Assembly (NCBI GenBank): GCA_025350905.1
Contig: JANXWY010000294.1
Span: 1 to 45,852 of the forward strand
Direction of reading: 5' to 3'
Length of the DNA stretch: 45,852 nucleotides
Origin: Verrucomicrobiota bacterium
GTDB taxonomy: Bacteria; Verrucomicrobiota; Verrucomicrobiia; Limisphaerales; JADLHS01
Every line of letters starts with the position of its first letter. Position 1 is the stretch's first letter. The notes under the pieces were generated by a model. It worked only from the letters and a program-made list of their open reading frames with translations. It did not search any database and had not been told where the DNA came from. Of the stretch, positions 37,270 to 45,746 are shown piece after piece. Both the position numbers and the translations under genes were made by a program.

Positions 37270-38115
37270 TTACGGGCCGCCCCGGGCGAGCAACTCGACG
37301 AGGCCGGCCAGGACTTCCTCCCGATCTTTGCCGGCCAGCGCGAGCGCGAGCTGCGCGGTTAACAGGCCGTATTTTACGCCGATGTCGAAGCGGCCACCTT
37401 GCAATTCGCAGGCCAGATACCGCTCGTGTTCGGCGAGTCGGGCTAACGCGGTGCTCAGTTGCACCCGGCCCGCCGCCCCCGCCGCCGCCACGTCTTCGCT
37501 GAGTAATGTCATCACGCGCGGGGTCAGGACATGCATGCCAAAAAAGCACAGATAGTGGCCCGCCCGCAGGCCGGGGACGATCAGACTCTGCTCCGCCACG
37601 GTCGGCGTCGGCTTCTCCACCACTTCGGACACAAGATAAAGTCCCTGCCGTGCGCCGGCCAAACGGCCGCCGACCGTGCCATAATTGGGCAGCTTGTTTT
37701 CGCGGGTGGCCTGCACGGCCGACACGGTGCAGGCTTCCGCCGCGGCGGTTTCGAGCAGTTGCTGGGCGCAGCGTTTCGGGCCGTGGCTGATGTAGAGGTG
37801 GTCTCCCACCAACAGCAGAAATGGCGACGCGCCGGTGAATTGTCGCGCACACCAGACAGCGTGGCCGTAACCGAGCGGTTCGGTTTGCTCCACGAACGCC
37901 AGTCGCTTGCGATGCGGTCCGGCGGCGGCGCGATATGGCTCCCGGTCGCCGGGGTTGACGACGAGGCAAATCTCCTCGATGCCGGACTCGATGGATTCTT
38001 CCACAATGATGGCCAGGGCGGATTTACTCTGCCCATCGCGATCCACCAGGGTTTGTAGGGGCAACGAGCGCTGGTGGGGGCCGGCGGCGGTGATGACGGC
38101 TTTTTTGATTTCCAT
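37270..38115 (-). CDS. GalU-like sugar nucleotidyltransferase with altered loop
   Basis: A 281-residue protein resembling UTP-glucose-1-phosphate uridylyltransferase: [20 protein letters not shown] at the start, [60 protein letters not shown] and [12 protein letters not shown]. The usual nucleotide-binding loop GLGTRLLPxTK is replaced by [11 protein letters not shown] and the PKE lysine region by DRDGQSK. The later motifs (GHAVWCA, VGDH, VEKP, FDIGVK) are kept. It may use a different nucleotide, or act as a regulatory partner for the fused pyrophosphorylase encoded just downstream in the same unit. Confidence 0.8.
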   Translation of the reverse strand: MEIKKAVITAAGPHQRSLPLQTLVDRDGQSKSALAIIVEESIESGIEEICLVVNPGDREPYRAAAGPHRKRLAFVEQTEPLGYGHAVWCARQFTGASPFLLLVGDHLYISHGPKRCAQQLLETAAAEACTVSAVQATRENKLPNYGTVGGRLAGARQGLYLVSEVVEKPTPTVAEQSLIVPGLRAGHYLCFFGMHVLTPRVMTLLSEDVAAAGAAGRVQLSTALARLAEHERYLACELQGGRFDIGVKYGLLTAQLALALAGKDREEVLAGLVELLARGGP

Positions 38116-38284
38116 GTCAGGTGCGGTTGGCGGTCGGTGACGGTTGACGCCGTGGCTTCGGCCCGCCGAATACGTATTCGTATTTGCATGCTCGGGGTTT
38201 TGGCCCGCCGACCGCCAGCAAAATTTCGGTCCGCCCGGCTGCCGAAAATTATCCTGGGTGGGGGCGCTCGAGGAATGGGCGGCG

Positions 38285-38770
38285 TCAATGCGGGGGCGGA
38301 AGGATTTCGATGCCGTATTTCGGCGCGACCGCGAGCAACTTTTGCACGTCGGCCGGCGTCACCGGCGCCGGGGGCGAATTAAACGAAGGCAACGGCTGCC
38401 CGATCTCAGCCATGAAATTCTCGAAGCCCGGCGGCGTGACCAAAATCAACATTCGGGCGGGAGCGGCGCCTTCGTTTTTGAACGCGTGCGGCACGCCGCG
38501 CGGCCCTTGGATAAACGTGCCGGGGCGACCAACCACTTTCTGGTCGCCGAGTTGAAACGTCATCTCGCCTTCCAGCACGAAGAACGCCTCGTCCTCGCGG
38601 TGGTGAATGTGTGGCGGCGGACCGCCGCCGGGCGGCACCCGCGCTTCGCTTAAAACATAACTCCCGCCGGTTTGATCGCCGGTCGCGAGGATGCGATAGA
38701 CGTCGCCGACCGCGGAGAAGACCGGGCCTTCACCCGGGCTGAGTTGAATGATCTGAGCTGGTGATGGCAT
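38285..38770 (-). CDS. Cupin-domain protein
   Basis: The start at 38770 ([20 protein letters not shown]) gives 161 residues. One cupin barrel is visible: [20 protein letters not shown] is motif 1 with two His and a Glu for metal, then [28 protein letters not shown] is motif 2 with its His, and [16 protein letters not shown]. The C-terminal region up to [10 protein letters not shown] is variable. Single-domain cupins of this type range from dioxygenases to sugar-binding proteins; nothing here decides. Confidence 0.88.
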   Translation of the reverse strand: MPSPAQIIQLSPGEGPVFSAVGDVYRILATGDQTGGSYVLSEARVPPGGGPPPHIHHREDEAFFVLEGEMTFQLGDQKVVGRPGTFIQGPRGVPHAFKNEGAAPARMLILVTPPGFENFMAEIGQPLPSFNSPPAPVTPADVQKLLAVAPKYGIEILPPPH

Positions 38771-38938
38771 GTGATGATGTGGGGCGCACTTTAACTCCCG
38801 CCAAAAGTTCTGCAACCATTTCCGCGTTTAGGTTCGCCGGCCGAGCGGCCCGGCCCGGGCCCGGACAACGGCTCCGAGCCAACGCCTCCTCACCGCAACT
38901 GCGGCGGACGACCCCGGGGTGGATTTCACTTCGATGGG

Positions 38939-39226
38939 TTACGGCTGCGCCGCCCGGGGCCGAAACGCGCTGGCCCTGTCGGCGGTGATCCGCGGCGTGG
39001 GCAGATTGGTGGCGCCATTGATGAGCCGGACGAGGTTTTCCGCCAGGATTTCGTCGGGATGAATGGTGTCTCTGGTCTTGCGCCCGATCTGCTCGACCCG
39101 GCCCGATTGCGGATAGCGCTGGCGAAACTCCCTTTGCGCGACCGCGCCGCGGTTACCGCCGTGATCGAAGCCGATGGGGCCGGAACTCGTGGTCCCTTGA
39201 TCCAAAGCGAGAACGGCGGACCTCAA
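38939..39226 (-). pseudogene. Glycerol kinase N-terminal remnant, chimeric
   Basis: The first 48 residues read as the start of glycerol kinase: [20 protein letters not shown], then [18 protein letters not shown], corresponding to the family [14 protein letters not shown] and FxQxFPxPGWVE blocks. The Arg after TTSS is Gly here and the match stops abruptly. From [20 protein letters not shown] onward the protein is something else, with no resemblance to glycerol kinase. A full kinase has about 500 residues, so this is a truncated, recombined fragment, probably not functional. Confidence 0.6.
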
Positions 39227-39323
39227 GATGGTGGTCGGCGGGGAAGGTCCCGTTTCCGCCCGTCAGGTCTTGCGCCAGCGTCAAGCACATGATCGCCAAG
39301 GCTGAAAGCCACGGGCTGCGAAT

Positions 39324-39983
39324 TCAATTTGGCGGCGGAGAACCGAAGTGCGCCGCGTGGGACGCGTATGCGGCCGCGTCCTCGAGCATGGCGTCGATCG
39401 CCGCCACCAGCGGGGCCACCTTGACCAATCCGGACAGGACCGCCCGATCCCCGATGTTGTCTTCCAGAAGAAACGTCGGGCGTTGCGTCACCTGTAGCGC
39501 ATGGAACTCGGCCGTGGTCTGACGCACGCGCTGCTCGATGTCCGGCGACTGGGCTGTCTTAAGTAAGCGAGCGGCATCGAGGTGCGCTGCCTTGGCCGCG
39601 ACAGCCACCGACACCGCCCAATCGCCGACTGGTTGTCCCTCGCGCATTGCCGCTGCCATCAACGCCAGGCGCACGCGGTCATCGGCGACCCCGAAATCCT
39701 TGGCCGCCTCGGCCACGCAGTTGGGGGGAAGATATTCTTGCGAATGGGTCATCCAGCCGGAATTCAGCATGAACGGCGAGCGAACGATGGTTCCGCTGCG
39801 CTGATAAAACCAGTCGGCCTGGGCCCGCGATTTCGACATCCCGGTCTCGTCCAGCAAGGCGATCTTCCAGTTGAAGGCCACCGACATCTTTGAGTAGCGC
39901 TGTTTCAATTCCGCCCACGCCGGCTCGGCCCAATAGCACCAGGACGAGATGACATCGAGATAGTAAGTGACTTTTACATTCAT
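39324..39983 (-). CDS. DsbA-family thioredoxin-fold protein with a lone Cys
   Basis: A 219-residue protein without a signal peptide, starting MNVKVTYYLDVISSWCYWAE. This is the 2-hydroxychromene-2-carboxylate isomerase/FrnE type of DsbA fold: WAELKQRYSKMSVAFNWKIA, AKDFGVADDRVRLALMAAAM, REGQPVGDWAVSVAVAAKAA, and a cis-Pro-like VTQRPTFLLEDNIGDRAVL. The usual CxxC is CYWA, leaving only one cysteine, so disulfide oxidoreduction is unlikely and a glutathione- or isomerase-type role is more plausible. Confidence 0.82.
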   Translation of the reverse strand: MNVKVTYYLDVISSWCYWAEPAWAELKQRYSKMSVAFNWKIALLDETGMSKSRAQADWFYQRSGTIVRSPFMLNSGWMTHSQEYLPPNCVAEAAKDFGVADDRVRLALMAAAMREGQPVGDWAVSVAVAAKAAHLDAARLLKTAQSPDIEQRVRQTTAEFHALQVTQRPTFLLEDNIGDRAVLSGLVKVAPLVAAIDAMLEDAAAYASHAAHFGSPPPN

Positions 39984-40037
39984 GTTTTTTCGTAGTAGCC
40001 AGCAGTCGCCGGCACAAATCAGATCCCTGCCGCGCGG

Positions 40038-40982
40038 TCAGGCTTTGCTTCGCAGGGCCTTCCAATTCTCCAGACAACGTTGGGCCGTTTCAAATTCCGA
40101 ATACCGGCTGCCTTCCTGTTCCAGCAAATAGAAGTCGACGCCGCCCACGGATTCCAGCGCCGCGATAACTTCCGGCCACGGCGTCGCCCCTTCGCCGAAC
40201 AGCACGCGATAACCTTTTTCCCCGGCTGTGCCGCTCGCTGCCCAATCCTTGAGGTGAACGATTTTTATCCGGCCCGGGTTGGCTTTGATCCAGGCGACGG
40301 GATCGGCGCCGGCTTCCATGCAGGTGCCGATGTCAAACTGCAGCACAAATTCCTTGGGCGTATGGGCGGCAAGCAAATCCATGATCCGGCCGCCGCCCTC
40401 GAGCGGGGCCCATTCCGTTTAATGATTGTGAAAACCGGCGGACAAGCCATTCGGTTGCAGCTGCGTCGCCGCCGTGGTGAGTTGTTCGCACAGTTGCTTC
40501 CACCCCTCCCGTCCTTTGGTCCCTCCGGGGGCGCTGGCCAGAATGAGATAGCGCGTGCCGAGGATCTGATTGAGTTCAATCGCCTTGGCCATCGTGTCGC
40601 CCGGGGTGAACGACTCAAAATGATTGTGCGTCGAGTAACACCGCAGTCCGAGATCGTCCAGCTGCGTGCGGACCTCCTTCGCGTAGGGAATCGTCCAATT
40701 GAAATAGGGCGCGTAGAACTCGACCACTTCATAACCCATGTTTGCCACGGTGCGGAGCGTGTTCGGCAGATCGCGCGCCAGTTCGGTGCGAACGGAATAA
40801 AGTTCCAGTCCGATCGGATGTTTCGGTTTGGCCGGCGGCGGCGAAAGCGCCGGCGACGTTTCGTTGGCGGCCAGCGCGGCCAGCGTGGTGCTGTTTGTGG
40901 CGTGGGCAGCCAGGACGGCAGTGGCGGCTCCCGCAACCGTGAGGAAGTTTCGGCGGGAGATGGCGGGGCGGTTGTTTGTCAT
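40038..40982 (-). pseudogene. Tat-exported sugar phosphate isomerase/epimerase broken by one stop
   Basis: A single frame of 314 codons interrupted by TAA at 40419-40421. The N-terminal part begins MTNNRPAISRRNFLTVAGAA, a Tat signal, and continues HPIGLELYSVRTELARDLPN, GYEVVEFYAPYFNW, LRCYSTHNHFESF and YLILASAPGG. After the stop, WAPLEGGGRIMDLLAAHTPK, FVLQFDIGTCMEAGADPVAW, RIKIVHLKDWAASG and GVDFYLLEQEGS complete a xylose-isomerase-like TIM barrel. The stop falls in HNH-stop-TEWAPLEG, where Gln (CAA) is expected. It is the second gene after the esterase, 14 bases apart. Either an inactive gene or a base-call error. Confidence 0.85.
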
Positions 40983-40996
40983 AAAATATGGTTACG

Positions 40997-42184
40997 TCAA
41001 CGATTGACCGGCGCAGAACTTGGCGGAGCGGTACCCGATTGCGCCGCGGGCACATTGGTCGCGCCGGCAGCGCGGTCCCGACCGGGACCGGCTCGCCGAC
41101 CGTCACCGCGTGGCGGTTGTTGAACGTAGGTTTCGAGGTCTTTGGCCGCCTGCGTTTCCACCCCCGGTTTTTGTAGAAATCCCAGATCGCGAAACCAGTC
41201 AATGAACCGGTTTTGCCAGGTCCCGAACGGCGTCCCGTTACGGTCGGTCAAGCCCGCCGTCGAGCCGCTGCCGGGGTGATGGCCATTGCCATAGAAGTGC
41301 ATTTCCAAGTTGGGCGCGCCGACGGCCAGCATCGCCGCAAAGTATTCGTCCGCCCACATGGCATGGCTTTGATCCCCCGAGCCGGCGCAGGTGATAAAGG
41401 CGGGCGGAACATTGCGCGGAATCGGCGGCGTTGCCCCGCGCGCGAACGGCGAAGGCCCGGGATAGACGATGCCGACGAAATCGGGCCGCGCGGAAATTCC
41501 CGCCAGCGGATCCGTTGAGTCGTGGTTCTGCTGATCGAATTCGTCGAACGCGATGGCGGTCGCCGCCACCAATTCTGCCCCGGCGGAAAATCCCATGAAA
41601 CCAATTTTGTTAGGATCCAAGTGCCACGCCTTTGCCTGGGCCCGGACCAGGCGGATCGCTTGCTGCGCATCATAGACTGCATCCGTCTTTGGATTATAGC
41701 CATCGCGGCGCAGGCGATTCCGCAGGATGATGGTGTTCACGCCGTAGTTGTAGAAGTAGGGAACGAAATCGGCGCTCTCGGAGCCGACGTTCAAAGTGTT
41801 GTGGCCGCCGCCGGCCGCCAAAATGATCGCCGCGCCGGTGTTCAGATTCGATTCCACCGGATGAAATTCGATGGACGGATTATGGATGTTGACGATGCTG
41901 CTGATCCGTCCCGGGACAACCTTGCTCAGGTTGTATTGTTCGGCCTCGTGGATGCGATTCGAGTTGAGGTAGGGCGAGCCAGGGGGAAAAAGGGGAATCA
42001 CGATACCGCCTTGCAGGATGGGTTGCGGTACGTAGGGCAGATCGTTGGTCAGGCCCGGGCCCGGCCAGCCGGAGACCGAGCTGAAAGCTGGAGCGGTTTG
42101 CGCTGGGACATGGGCTGCCGTCGATAGCAACGCCATGAAGATGGAGAAAACCAAACTCAGGCTTGGAATGTTGGTGGTCTGCAT
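40997..42184 (-). CDS. Secreted alpha/beta hydrolase (esterase)
   Basis: The start at 42184 (MQTTNIPSLSLVFSIFMALL) gives a signal peptide ending VPAQTA and drops a 57-residue unlikely extension. The 395-residue product has AAIILAAGGGHNTL (oxyanion region), YGVNTIILRNRLRRDGYN, IGFMGFSAGAELVA with the nucleophile in GFSAG, AFITCAGSGDQSHAMWADE with the acid, and HFYGNGHHPGSGS with the likely His. This is the BD-FAE/acetyl-xylan-esterase-like type. The C-terminus is Pro/Ala/Arg-rich and probably disordered. It precedes the sugar isomerase gene in one unit, consistent with plant polysaccharide use. Confidence 0.88.
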   Translation of the reverse strand: MQTTNIPSLSLVFSIFMALLSTAAHVPAQTAPAFSSVSGWPGPGLTNDLPYVPQPILQGGIVIPLFPPGSPYLNSNRIHEAEQYNLSKVVPGRISSIVNIHNPSIEFHPVESNLNTGAAIILAAGGGHNTLNVGSESADFVPYFYNYGVNTIILRNRLRRDGYNPKTDAVYDAQQAIRLVRAQAKAWHLDPNKIGFMGFSAGAELVAATAIAFDEFDQQNHDSTDPLAGISARPDFVGIVYPGPSPFARGATPPIPRNVPPAFITCAGSGDQSHAMWADEYFAAMLAVGAPNLEMHFYGNGHHPGSGSTAGLTDRNGTPFGTWQNRFIDWFRDLGFLQKPGVETQAAKDLETYVQQPPRGDGRRAGPGRDRAAGATNVPAAQSGTAPPSSAPVNR

Positions 42185-42415
42185 GCCGTTAAACAGGGAT
42201 CGCTCACCCAGCTTGTAACCCCAAGGTGGCGGTGTGCCAAGTTTTATTGCCCGCGCTGCCGGTGGCCGTTTTGCCACCCTCCCAACCGGTGCCGGCGACG
42301 CCACGCTCACGGCTTCCAGATCGCCGCCAGTATTTTTTATCCCACTGGGGCGCACGGGAGCGCCGCGTCGGGTGCGCGGTTGCCGGAGAGCCGATGGGCC
42401 AGGTCCCGGCGCCGG

Positions 42416-43018
42416 TTAGTCCGGGCGGATCATCTCGAAGCGATCCTGCGTGCGACAATACCAGTTCGGGCTGGCCATCCGCCCGATGACGTGCAAAAGC
42501 TCGCTGCGAATCCGGAGCGTTTTGGCATCGAACAATTCGTCACGCACCTGCACGCGCCTGATCAAGCCAATGATCAGCCGGTTGTCGCCAATCTGTAGCG
42601 TGCCCCATTCGGTGCATTCCAAACTCGCCGGGGCTTCCGCGATGCGCGGCGGTTTGACCGAAGCGCTCGGCGCCGTGGTGAGGCCGGCGGATTGCAATTC
42701 GCTCACGCCATAGGGCAGCGCCGCGGCCGTACGATTCATTGCTTCCGCCACCTTTTCATCCACCAGATTAACCACGAACTCATGCGTCAAGCGAATGTTG
42801 CGCGCGGTGTCCTTGGGCGTGCCGTCGTCGCGATCCCCCGGGCAAAAGCCAAGGATGGGGGGATTCGCGCCGAGCAGGTTGAAAAAGCTGAACGGCGCCA
42901 CATTTACCACCCCGTCGGGGCTGAGCGTGGTCACCCACGCAATCGGACGGGGCGTGACCAGCGACGCGAGAATCGGATAAGCGCGGTCGGCGTGTTTGCC
43001 TTCGAGATCAAGTTCCAT
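42416..43018 (-). CDS. Flavin reductase-family (FMN-binding split-barrel) protein
   Basis: A 200-residue protein: MELDLEGKHADRAYPILASL, TPRPIAWVTTLSPDGVVNVA, PFSFFNLLGANPPILGFCPG, KDTARNIRLTHEFVVNLVDE and a final GRMASPNWYCRT. The RPIAWVTT, NVAPFSFF and KDTxxNI sequence is the signature of the flavin reductase-like domain, which binds FMN and either reduces it with NAD(P)H or serves as a flavoprotein. The substrate partner is unknown. It is transcribed alone, with a 231-base gap before the esterase start in which I see no gene. Confidence 0.9.
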   Translation of the reverse strand: MELDLEGKHADRAYPILASLVTPRPIAWVTTLSPDGVVNVAPFSFFNLLGANPPILGFCPGDRDDGTPKDTARNIRLTHEFVVNLVDEKVAEAMNRTAAALPYGVSELQSAGLTTAPSASVKPPRIAEAPASLECTEWGTLQIGDNRLIIGLIRRVQVRDELFDAKTLRIRSELLHVIGRMASPNWYCRTQDRFEMIRPD

Positions 43019-43119
43019 ATTTGAATTGGAGATTCGTTTGCCGGCGGAAGGGTAGCGTCCGGTCTGCTTCCATGGCTAATGAATTCGCCCGTTTCCGGTG
43101 GGCGTCCTGCGTAGCGCCA

Positions 43120-43605
43120 TGCGTCACTTCGCGTGAGCCGCGGACACGGCTGGCGGAATAGATGGATCGCGGACTTGGCGGTTGCTGCCTCCGCGACTCG
43201 CGCGTCGCAACCTTGATGGAAAATTCCATGTGCTTTCACCACCAGCAGCGATTTGACTTGCTGGCTTGGGTGGTGATGCCAAATCACGTTCATGTGCTCA
43301 ACCAAGTCGGCGACACGCCACTCTCCAAAATTATCCAAAACTGGAAATCCATCGTAGGGGTCAAGGCAAACAAGCTGCTCGGGCGCACAGGCGATTTCTG
43401 CAGTTGGATTATTGGTACCCTTACATGCAGGCGCGACGAAGATCAAACGCGGAAAGCCAACCGTTACAACGAAAACAATCCGGTCAAAGCAAAGCTCTGT
43501 CGCGTGCCGGAAGAATGGCCGTTCAGCAGTGCGCGTTTCCGCGAGCCGCAGACCCGGGAGTTGCAGTTACCAAAATTGCGGCGCGCGAAGCATTGCCTCG
43601 CCTGA
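43120..43605 (+). pseudogene. Broken REP-type (Y1/HUH) transposase
   Basis: A second RAYT-like gene, decayed. In frame: REPRTRLAE, then a TAG at 43159-43161 where Trp is expected, MDRGLGGCCLRDSRVATLME, LLAWVVMPNHVHVLNQVGD with the HUH motif, LSKIIQNWKSIVGVKANKLL and GRTGDF. The next part reads in another frame as LQLDYWYPYMQ before returning to RDEDQTRKANRYNENNPVKA and KLCRVPEEWPFSSAR. So one stop and two compensating shifts are present, and the N-terminal HUH-fold strand is missing. Its lineage differs from the intact transposase at 31776. Confidence 0.75.
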
Positions 43606-43634
43606 TAGCGACGACCGAGCGCGGGAGATCCCAG

Positions 43635-44699
43635 TCACTTGTCCGCCGCCTTGCGGCCTTGCTCCACCAGCAGTTTTTGCAAATCCGCCAGTGACTTCGA
43701 ATGACCCGCGCTCTCGACGGTTTTTTCCGCGATTTCCTGCACCTTCTGGTAGGCCGCTTCAAGTTGCTTGTTGAGACGATCGTTTTGATCGGCTAAATGT
43801 TTCACAGATTTTTCCAGCGACTCGGCCTGTGTCATCAACACGTTCCGGCCGCCTTCAAACTCTTTCTTCAGCAAGTCCTCGCGGTTCTTCGCTTCGAGCT
43901 TGAGCTTATCCGTGGCGTCCTTGACGGCTTTTTCCACTGCGGCGTCGAGTTCCTTCGGGAAAGCAGCGGCGCGGGCGCGAAGGTCATTCAATTCCATTTC
44001 CTTTTCGACCAGCACGCACTCGCGCTCCGCCAGATCCTTTTCGACGGTTTCCTTTTTCAGGCGCAATTCCTTTTCCAGCGTGGATTTCTCATCGTTGAGT
44101 TTGTCCCGCAAGGATTGCTGTTCCCGTTTGAAACCGTAGTCAAACTGTTCCTTCTCCCGATCTCTGGCTTTTTTCTCGGACGCTTCGCGTTCGCGCAACT
44201 CGGTTTCATGCGCCTGGCGTTCCTTCTGCCACGCGAGCCGGGTCTCGTCCATCTCGCGTTTAAGTTCTTCGCGCTGTTGCGCGGTCGTGTTTTCAAACTC
44301 GCGCTGCTTCTGGTTCTGCGCTTCGATCAAGGCCGCGAGCGCCACGGCGGATTTCTCAATGCCATACAACTCCCGCAACTCCGCTTCCTTGGTCGCGACC
44401 GCTTTCTGCAGGCTACGGAATCGTCCCGCTTCGCCCGCGAGCTTTTCCGCCAGATCGGCCAGCATCTTGCCGATCTCGGATTTAAGTCCGCCAATGTCGC
44501 GGTCAATTCCATCCGCCGCCACCGTGGCGGCCACTTGCATGGCCTGTTCGGCCTTTTTCTCTTCAAGTTTCCGTTCCGGGTTCAACTCCGCCTGGCGCTT
44601 TTCCTCCAACTGTTTGGCCAGCGTTTGATAGGCTTCCAACATTTCCTGTTTGGTGCTCTTATCGGACAGTTTTTTGATGGGGACAACTTTCTCGGCCAT
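43635..44699 (-). CDS. Long coiled-coil protein
   Basis: A 354-residue protein, MAEKVVPIKKLSDKSTKQEM, almost wholly Glu/Lys/Arg/Leu/Ala-rich: EELKREMDETRLAWQKERQA, ETELREREASEKKARDREKE, ATDKLKLEAKNREDLLKKEF. It has long heptad-like stretches, no transmembrane helix and no signal peptide, so it is a cytoplasmic rod-like coiled coil. A short less-charged region around residues 50-75 may be a hinge. No named family; roles in scaffolding or cell structure are possible but not shown. It is divergent from the PaaX-type gene, with a large palindrome in between. Confidence 0.75.
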   Translation of the reverse strand: MAEKVVPIKKLSDKSTKQEMLEAYQTLAKQLEEKRQAELNPERKLEEKKAEQAMQVAATVAADGIDRDIGGLKSEIGKMLADLAEKLAGEAGRFRSLQKAVATKEAELRELYGIEKSAVALAALIEAQNQKQREFENTTAQQREELKREMDETRLAWQKERQAHETELREREASEKKARDREKEQFDYGFKREQQSLRDKLNDEKSTLEKELRLKKETVEKDLAERECVLVEKEMELNDLRARAAAFPKELDAAVEKAVKDATDKLKLEAKNREDLLKKEFEGGRNVLMTQAESLEKSVKHLADQNDRLNKQLEAAYQKVQEIAEKTVESAGHSKSLADLQKLLVEQGRKAADK

Positions 44700-44800
44700 G
44701 GTTATCTCTTTCTCAACGTGCGTAAATTACCGTGAAATGTTGCCAGCCGAGCGGGATTGATGAAAGGACAAATCGCATGATTCGAGCCCTCTGCCCGACG

Positions 44801-44828
44801 AATTATTGTCCCACGTGGGACAATAATT
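44801..44828. promoter_or_regulatory. 28-bp perfect palindrome between divergent genes
   Basis: A 14+14 base perfect palindrome with core TTGTCCCACGTGGGACAA, extended by AATTA and TAATT. It lies 39 bases before the PaaX-type GTG and about 100 bases before the coiled-coil start on the other strand. The same 18-bp core occurs at 45697-45714 after the PaaX gene. The position suits an operator, possibly for the PaaX protein; a mobile palindromic repeat is the alternative. Confidence 0.75.
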
Positions 44829-44867
44829 GGTATTGCATCGTGAACGGCGTATTCGTAGCTTGCCGCC

Positions 44868-45653
44868 GTGAAACCCAAGACCGAAGAATTGCTCAACCTG
44901 CTCCTCTGGTCCGCCGAAATGCTCGCCCGGCCAACTTTTCGTAATCTGACTGATTCCTACGAGAGCTGGGCCTATCGATCCGGCCTGCTGCGCCAGCTAT
45001 CGGTCCTCCAAAAACAGCAACTCATCGAATCCAATTCGCTCACGCCAGCAGAGCGCATGTTTCGGCTTACCGCGCAGGGCCGGCTCCACGCTTTGGGTGG
45101 TCGCGACCCCAGCACACGATGGGCACGAGAATGGGACGGTCGCTGGCGGTTGGTCTTGTTCGATGTTCCCATCGCCCAGAACAGCCACCGCAAACGGCTG
45201 CGACGGTATCTTCAAGATCGAGGCTTTGGCTATCTCCAGGGGAGTGTTTGGGTTTCGCCCGATCCGCTGGAGGAAGAACGCAAAATCCTTGCCGGCGCAA
45301 AGGTTGATGTCGGTTCACTGCTCCTGCTGGACGCGCGACCCTGCGCGGGAGAATCCGACGCGGAAATTGTCAGCGTCGCCTGGGACTTTGAACGCATCAA
45401 CGGCCATTACGCCCGACTGATAAAAATTCTCTCCGACCGACCGACGGGAGGCTTGAAGAATGAAGCCGCCGCCAAGGCTCTGCATCGCTGGGCGAAGCTG
45501 GAACGTGAGGCGTGGCTGGATGCAGTGACAATCGATCCGCTGTTACCGGAACGTATTCTGCCGGACGGCTATCTTGGTCTGCGCGCCTGGCAGCGCCGAA
45601 TCGAAGTTCTCCGCGAAGCCGGCCGGCAATCGCAAACTTTTGCGGCGAAATAA
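44868..45653 (+). CDS. PaaX-family transcriptional regulator
   Basis: A 261-residue protein starting at GTG (VKPKTEELLNLLLWSAEMLA). N-terminal winged helix: TFRNLTDSYESWAYRSGLLR, QLSVLQKQQLIESNSLTPAE, MFRLTAQGRLHALGGRDPST. Central PaaX/Cas2-like ferredoxin fold: WDGRWRLVLFDVPIAQNSHR and KRLRRYLQDRGFGYLQGSVW. The C-terminal PaaX_C region includes LHRWAKLEREAW and PLLPERILPDGYLGLRAW. PaaX represses phenylacetate degradation genes in other bacteria; none are in this window, so the effector is open. The gene is flanked by two perfect palindromes sharing a core. Confidence 0.88.
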   Translation: MKPKTEELLNLLLWSAEMLARPTFRNLTDSYESWAYRSGLLRQLSVLQKQQLIESNSLTPAERMFRLTAQGRLHALGGRDPSTRWAREWDGRWRLVLFDVPIAQNSHRKRLRRYLQDRGFGYLQGSVWVSPDPLEEERKILAGAKVDVGSLLLLDARPCAGESDAEIVSVAWDFERINGHYARLIKILSDRPTGGLKNEAAAKALHRWAKLEREAWLDAVTIDPLLPERILPDGYLGLRAWQRRIEVLREAGRQSQTFAAK

Positions 45654-45688
45654 GAATGGCCTCAGCCTCCGGCCTCCGTTTTGCCATA

Positions 45689-45722
45689 ACAAAACATTGT
45701 CCCACGTGGGACAATGTTTTGT
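45689..45722. promoter_or_regulatory. 34-bp perfect palindrome downstream of paaX-like gene
   Basis: A 17+17 base perfect palindrome with the same core TTGTCCCACGTGGGACAA and outer arms ACAAAACA and TGTTTTGT. It lies between the convergent ends of the PaaX-type gene (45653) and the partial gene ending at 45747. A/T-rich outer arms make a two-way terminator plausible, but the shared core with 44801-44828 suggests a common origin or a common binding protein. Confidence 0.75.
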
Positions 45723-45746
45723 AGAACGAGGCAAGCCGGGTGGCGA

